5,901 nt of DNA from Chloroflexota bacterium (GTDB lineage: Bacteria; Chloroflexota; UBA6077; CF-72), in assembly GCA_019242065.1 (NCBI GenBank), contig JAFAWJ010000943.1:1-5901 (forward strand). The letters run 5' to 3'. Below are positions 4,210 to 5,901 of the stretch, one piece after another (positions within the stretch are counted from its first letter, which is position 1; each line of letters starts with the position of its first letter). A model generated the notes under the pieces. That model did no database searches. It saw only the letters and a program-made list of their open reading frames with translations, and had not been told where the DNA came from. Position numbers and translations under genes: made by a program.

Positions 4210-5901
4210 CGACAGTTGCCGCGCCGTATCCGGCCCCGGCCGTCGAACCGCTGCGGCCGACGGGCCTGTTGCGCTGGGTCACGACTGTCGACCACAAAGA
4301 CATCGGCATTCTGTACCTGCTCACCAGCCTGGCTTTTGGCATCTGCGGCGGAATCGAGGCGCTGCTGATTCGCGTACAGCTTGCCGTCCCGCGCAACACG
4401 TTCCTGGGGCCCGACGCCTACGACGCGATCTTCACCATGCACGGCACGACGATGATCTTCCTGGTGGTCATGCCCGTGCTCCTCGGGTTTGCGAACTACA
4501 TCGTCCCGCTGCAGATCGGCGCCCGCGACATGGCCTTCCCACGCCTGAACGCCTTCAGCTACTGGTTGTTTCTGTTCGGCGGCATCGTCCTGTATTTCTC
4601 GTTTCTGAACGGAACGCCGCCGGACATCGGTTGGTTCAGCTACGCGCCACTGAGCGAGCCACCCTTCAGCCTGGAAGTCGGGGTCAACTACTGGGCGATT
4701 GGCCTGCTGCTGACCAGCGCGGGCACGATCGCCACGGGCGTGAACCTGTTCGTGACGGTGGTCTGCCTGCGAACGTCGGGGATGAGCTGGTTCCGCATGC
4801 CCGTGTTCACCTGGATGTCGCTGGTGACGGCCTTCCTGGTGCTCGCCGCGATCCCGGCGCTGACTGCCGCGCAGATCATGCTGCTGTTCGACCGGTATCT
4901 CGGGACGCAGTTTTTCGACGTGAGCCGCGGTGGCAGCGCCCTGCTCTGGCAGCACCTGTTCTGGTACTTCGGCCATCCCGAGGTGTACATCATGGCGCTG
5001 CCGGCGTTCGGGATCATCTCCGAGGTGCTGCCAGTGTTCGCGCGCAAGCCGCTGTTCGGCTATCCCGTCGTGGTCGGCTCGGGCATCGCCATCGCCTTTC
5101 TGTCCGTCTCGGTCTGGGCGCATCACATGTTCACCGTGGGCATGGGCGACGTGGCGGACGCGGCCTTCGGCCTGACGAGCATGACCATCGCCGTGCCGAC
5201 AGGCATCAAGGTGTTTTCGTGGCTGGCAACCGTGTGGGGCGGTCGCATCCGTCTGCGGTTGCCGATGCTCTTCGCCCTGGCCTTCCTGATCCAGTTCACG
5301 ATCGGCGGACTGAGTGGCGTCCACTTCGCCACCGTGCCGGTCGACTGGGCGACGCACGACACGTATTACGTCGTCGCGCACTTTCACTACGTGCTCGGCG
5401 GCGGCTCGCTGTTCGCCATCCTGGCGGCCACCTACTACTGGTTCCCGAAGATGAGCGGTCGGATGCTGGACGAGCGCACCGGCAAGTTCGTCTTCTGGCT
5501 GATGGTCGTCGGCTTCAACGTGACGTTTTTCCCGATGCACATCCTGGGGCTGATGGGCATGGCGCGGCGGACGTACACCTATCCCGACCTGCCGGGCTGG
5601 GGTGCCATCAACTTCGCCGAGACCATCGGCGCGTTTCTGATGGGCATCGCCGTCGCGCTGTTGATCTGGGACGTCCTCAGGTCGCTTCGAAGCGGGATAC
5701 CCGCCGGCGACAACCCGTGGGATGCGTGGACTCTCGAGTGGGCCACCACGTCACCGCCTCCGGCGACGAACTTCGTGACACTGCCGCCGATCACCAGTGC
5801 CCGGCCGCTGTATCGGACCGACGACAGGCTGGTGCTGCCCGCCACGCCAGACGAGGAGGCGGCCGCGGCCGCCCGGGACGCTCGAGATCGGCCGCGCCGT
5901 T
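4206..5901 (+). CDS. coxA: Cytochrome c oxidase subunit I (3' end outside window)
   Basis: Catalytic, proton-pumping subunit of the haem-copper oxidase, reducing O2 to water at the haem a3-CuB centre. 565 codons are open to the window edge, including the expected 12-helix core. Ligands seen: His79 (TMHGTTM) and His394 for haem a, His392 for haem a3 (AHFHY), and His257, His306, His307 for CuB, with Tyr261 in GHPEVY as the cross-linking tyrosine. Proton-path residues place it in the A1 family: Asp108 and Asn115 (RDMAFPRLN), Glu259 (HPEVY), and Lys335 of the K channel (PTGIK). His384-Asp385 (HDTYY) form the Mg site side. The start is GTG 4206, overlapping the coxB stop by four bases, with no strong Shine-Dalgarno, so translation is probably coupled. 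After the last helix (about 470-490) the tail is Pro- then Ala/Arg-rich and has not stopped by base 5901. Confidence 0.97.
   Translation, partial: MTTVAAPYPAPAVEPLRPTGLLRWVTTVDHKDIGILYLLTSLAFGICGGIEALLIRVQLAVPRNTFLGPDAYDAIFTMHGTTMIFLVVMPVLLGFANYIVPLQIGARDMAFPRLNAFSYWLFLFGGIVLYFSFLNGTPPDIGWFSYAPLSEPPFSLEVGVNYWAIGLLLTSAGTIATGVNLFVTVVCLRTSGMSWFRMPVFTWMSLVTAFLVLAAIPALTAAQIMLLFDRYLGTQFFDVSRGGSALLWQHLFWYFGHPEVYIMALPAFGIISEVLPVFARKPLFGYPVVVGSGIAIAFLSVSVWAHHMFTVGMGDVADAAFGLTSMTIAVPTGIKVFSWLATVWGGRIRLRLPMLFALAFLIQFTIGGLSGVHFATVPVDWATHDTYYVVAHFHYVLGGGSLFAILAATYYWFPKMSGRMLDERTGKFVFWLMVVGFNVTFFPMHILGLMGMARRTYTYPDLPGWGAINFAETIGAFLMGIAVALLIWDVLRSLRSGIPAGDNPWDAWTLEWATTSPPPATNFVTLPPITSARPLYRTDDRLVLPATPDEEAAAAARDARDRPRR

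Noticed and set aside
4188..5540. 450-residue leftward ORF opposite coxA
   Set aside because: Its translation is dominated by His, Gln, Glu, Asp and Arg with no domain, the usual look of the antisense frame of a GC-rich gene. coxA on the other strand has every catalytic ligand.
5860..5878. GC-only palindromic run with GCGGCCGC in the coxA tail
   Set aside because: Explained by Ala codons in a GC-rich coding tail; no regulatory context.

Overview
This GC-rich bacterial window carries ordinary housekeeping and respiratory genes. I see no CRISPR array, insertion sequence, phage gene, toxin-antitoxin pair or defence system in it. The high GC, the frequent GTG starts, the long three-domain Obg GTPase and the fused subunit II-cytochrome c oxidase fit a GC-rich, aerobic, free-living bacterium. 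The obg / small Cys protein / nadD order reminds me of Chloroflexota and related lineages, but that is a recollection and a low-confidence inference.

Left part, 1-1402: A DedA-family membrane protein reads leftward off the window edge (1-588, probable GTG start, possibly leaderless). The gap before nadD holds a hairpin (655-680) and a 59-codon rightward ORF (682-861) that converges on and overlaps the 3' end of nadD (791-1402, leftward).

Centre, 1399-2957: A tight leftward operon runs obgE, then a small conserved-looking Cys protein, then nadD. The three genes overlap at both junctions (13 bp and a 4-bp GTGA), so translation is probably coupled. ObgE acts in ribosome assembly and growth control, and NadD makes deamido-NAD.

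Intergenic region, 2958-3291: This roughly 330-bp gap separates the leftward obgE operon from the rightward oxidase operon. It is unusually rich in dyads: a palindrome containing TTGTCCACA just upstream of obgE, a hairpin block at 3049-3096, and a nested set of inverted repeats at 3128-3245 around a strong 7-bp hairpin. A weak extended -10 lies just before coxB.

Right part, 3292-5901: coxB (subunit II with CuA and a C-terminal cytochrome c domain) overlaps coxA (subunit I, open at the window edge) by GTGA. Together they encode the core of a caa3-type, A-family haem-copper oxidase that takes electrons from cytochrome c, reduces O2 and pumps protons. The intergenic dyads, the missed small ORF and a Glu-to-Gln change in the CuA loop are the points most worth a second look.
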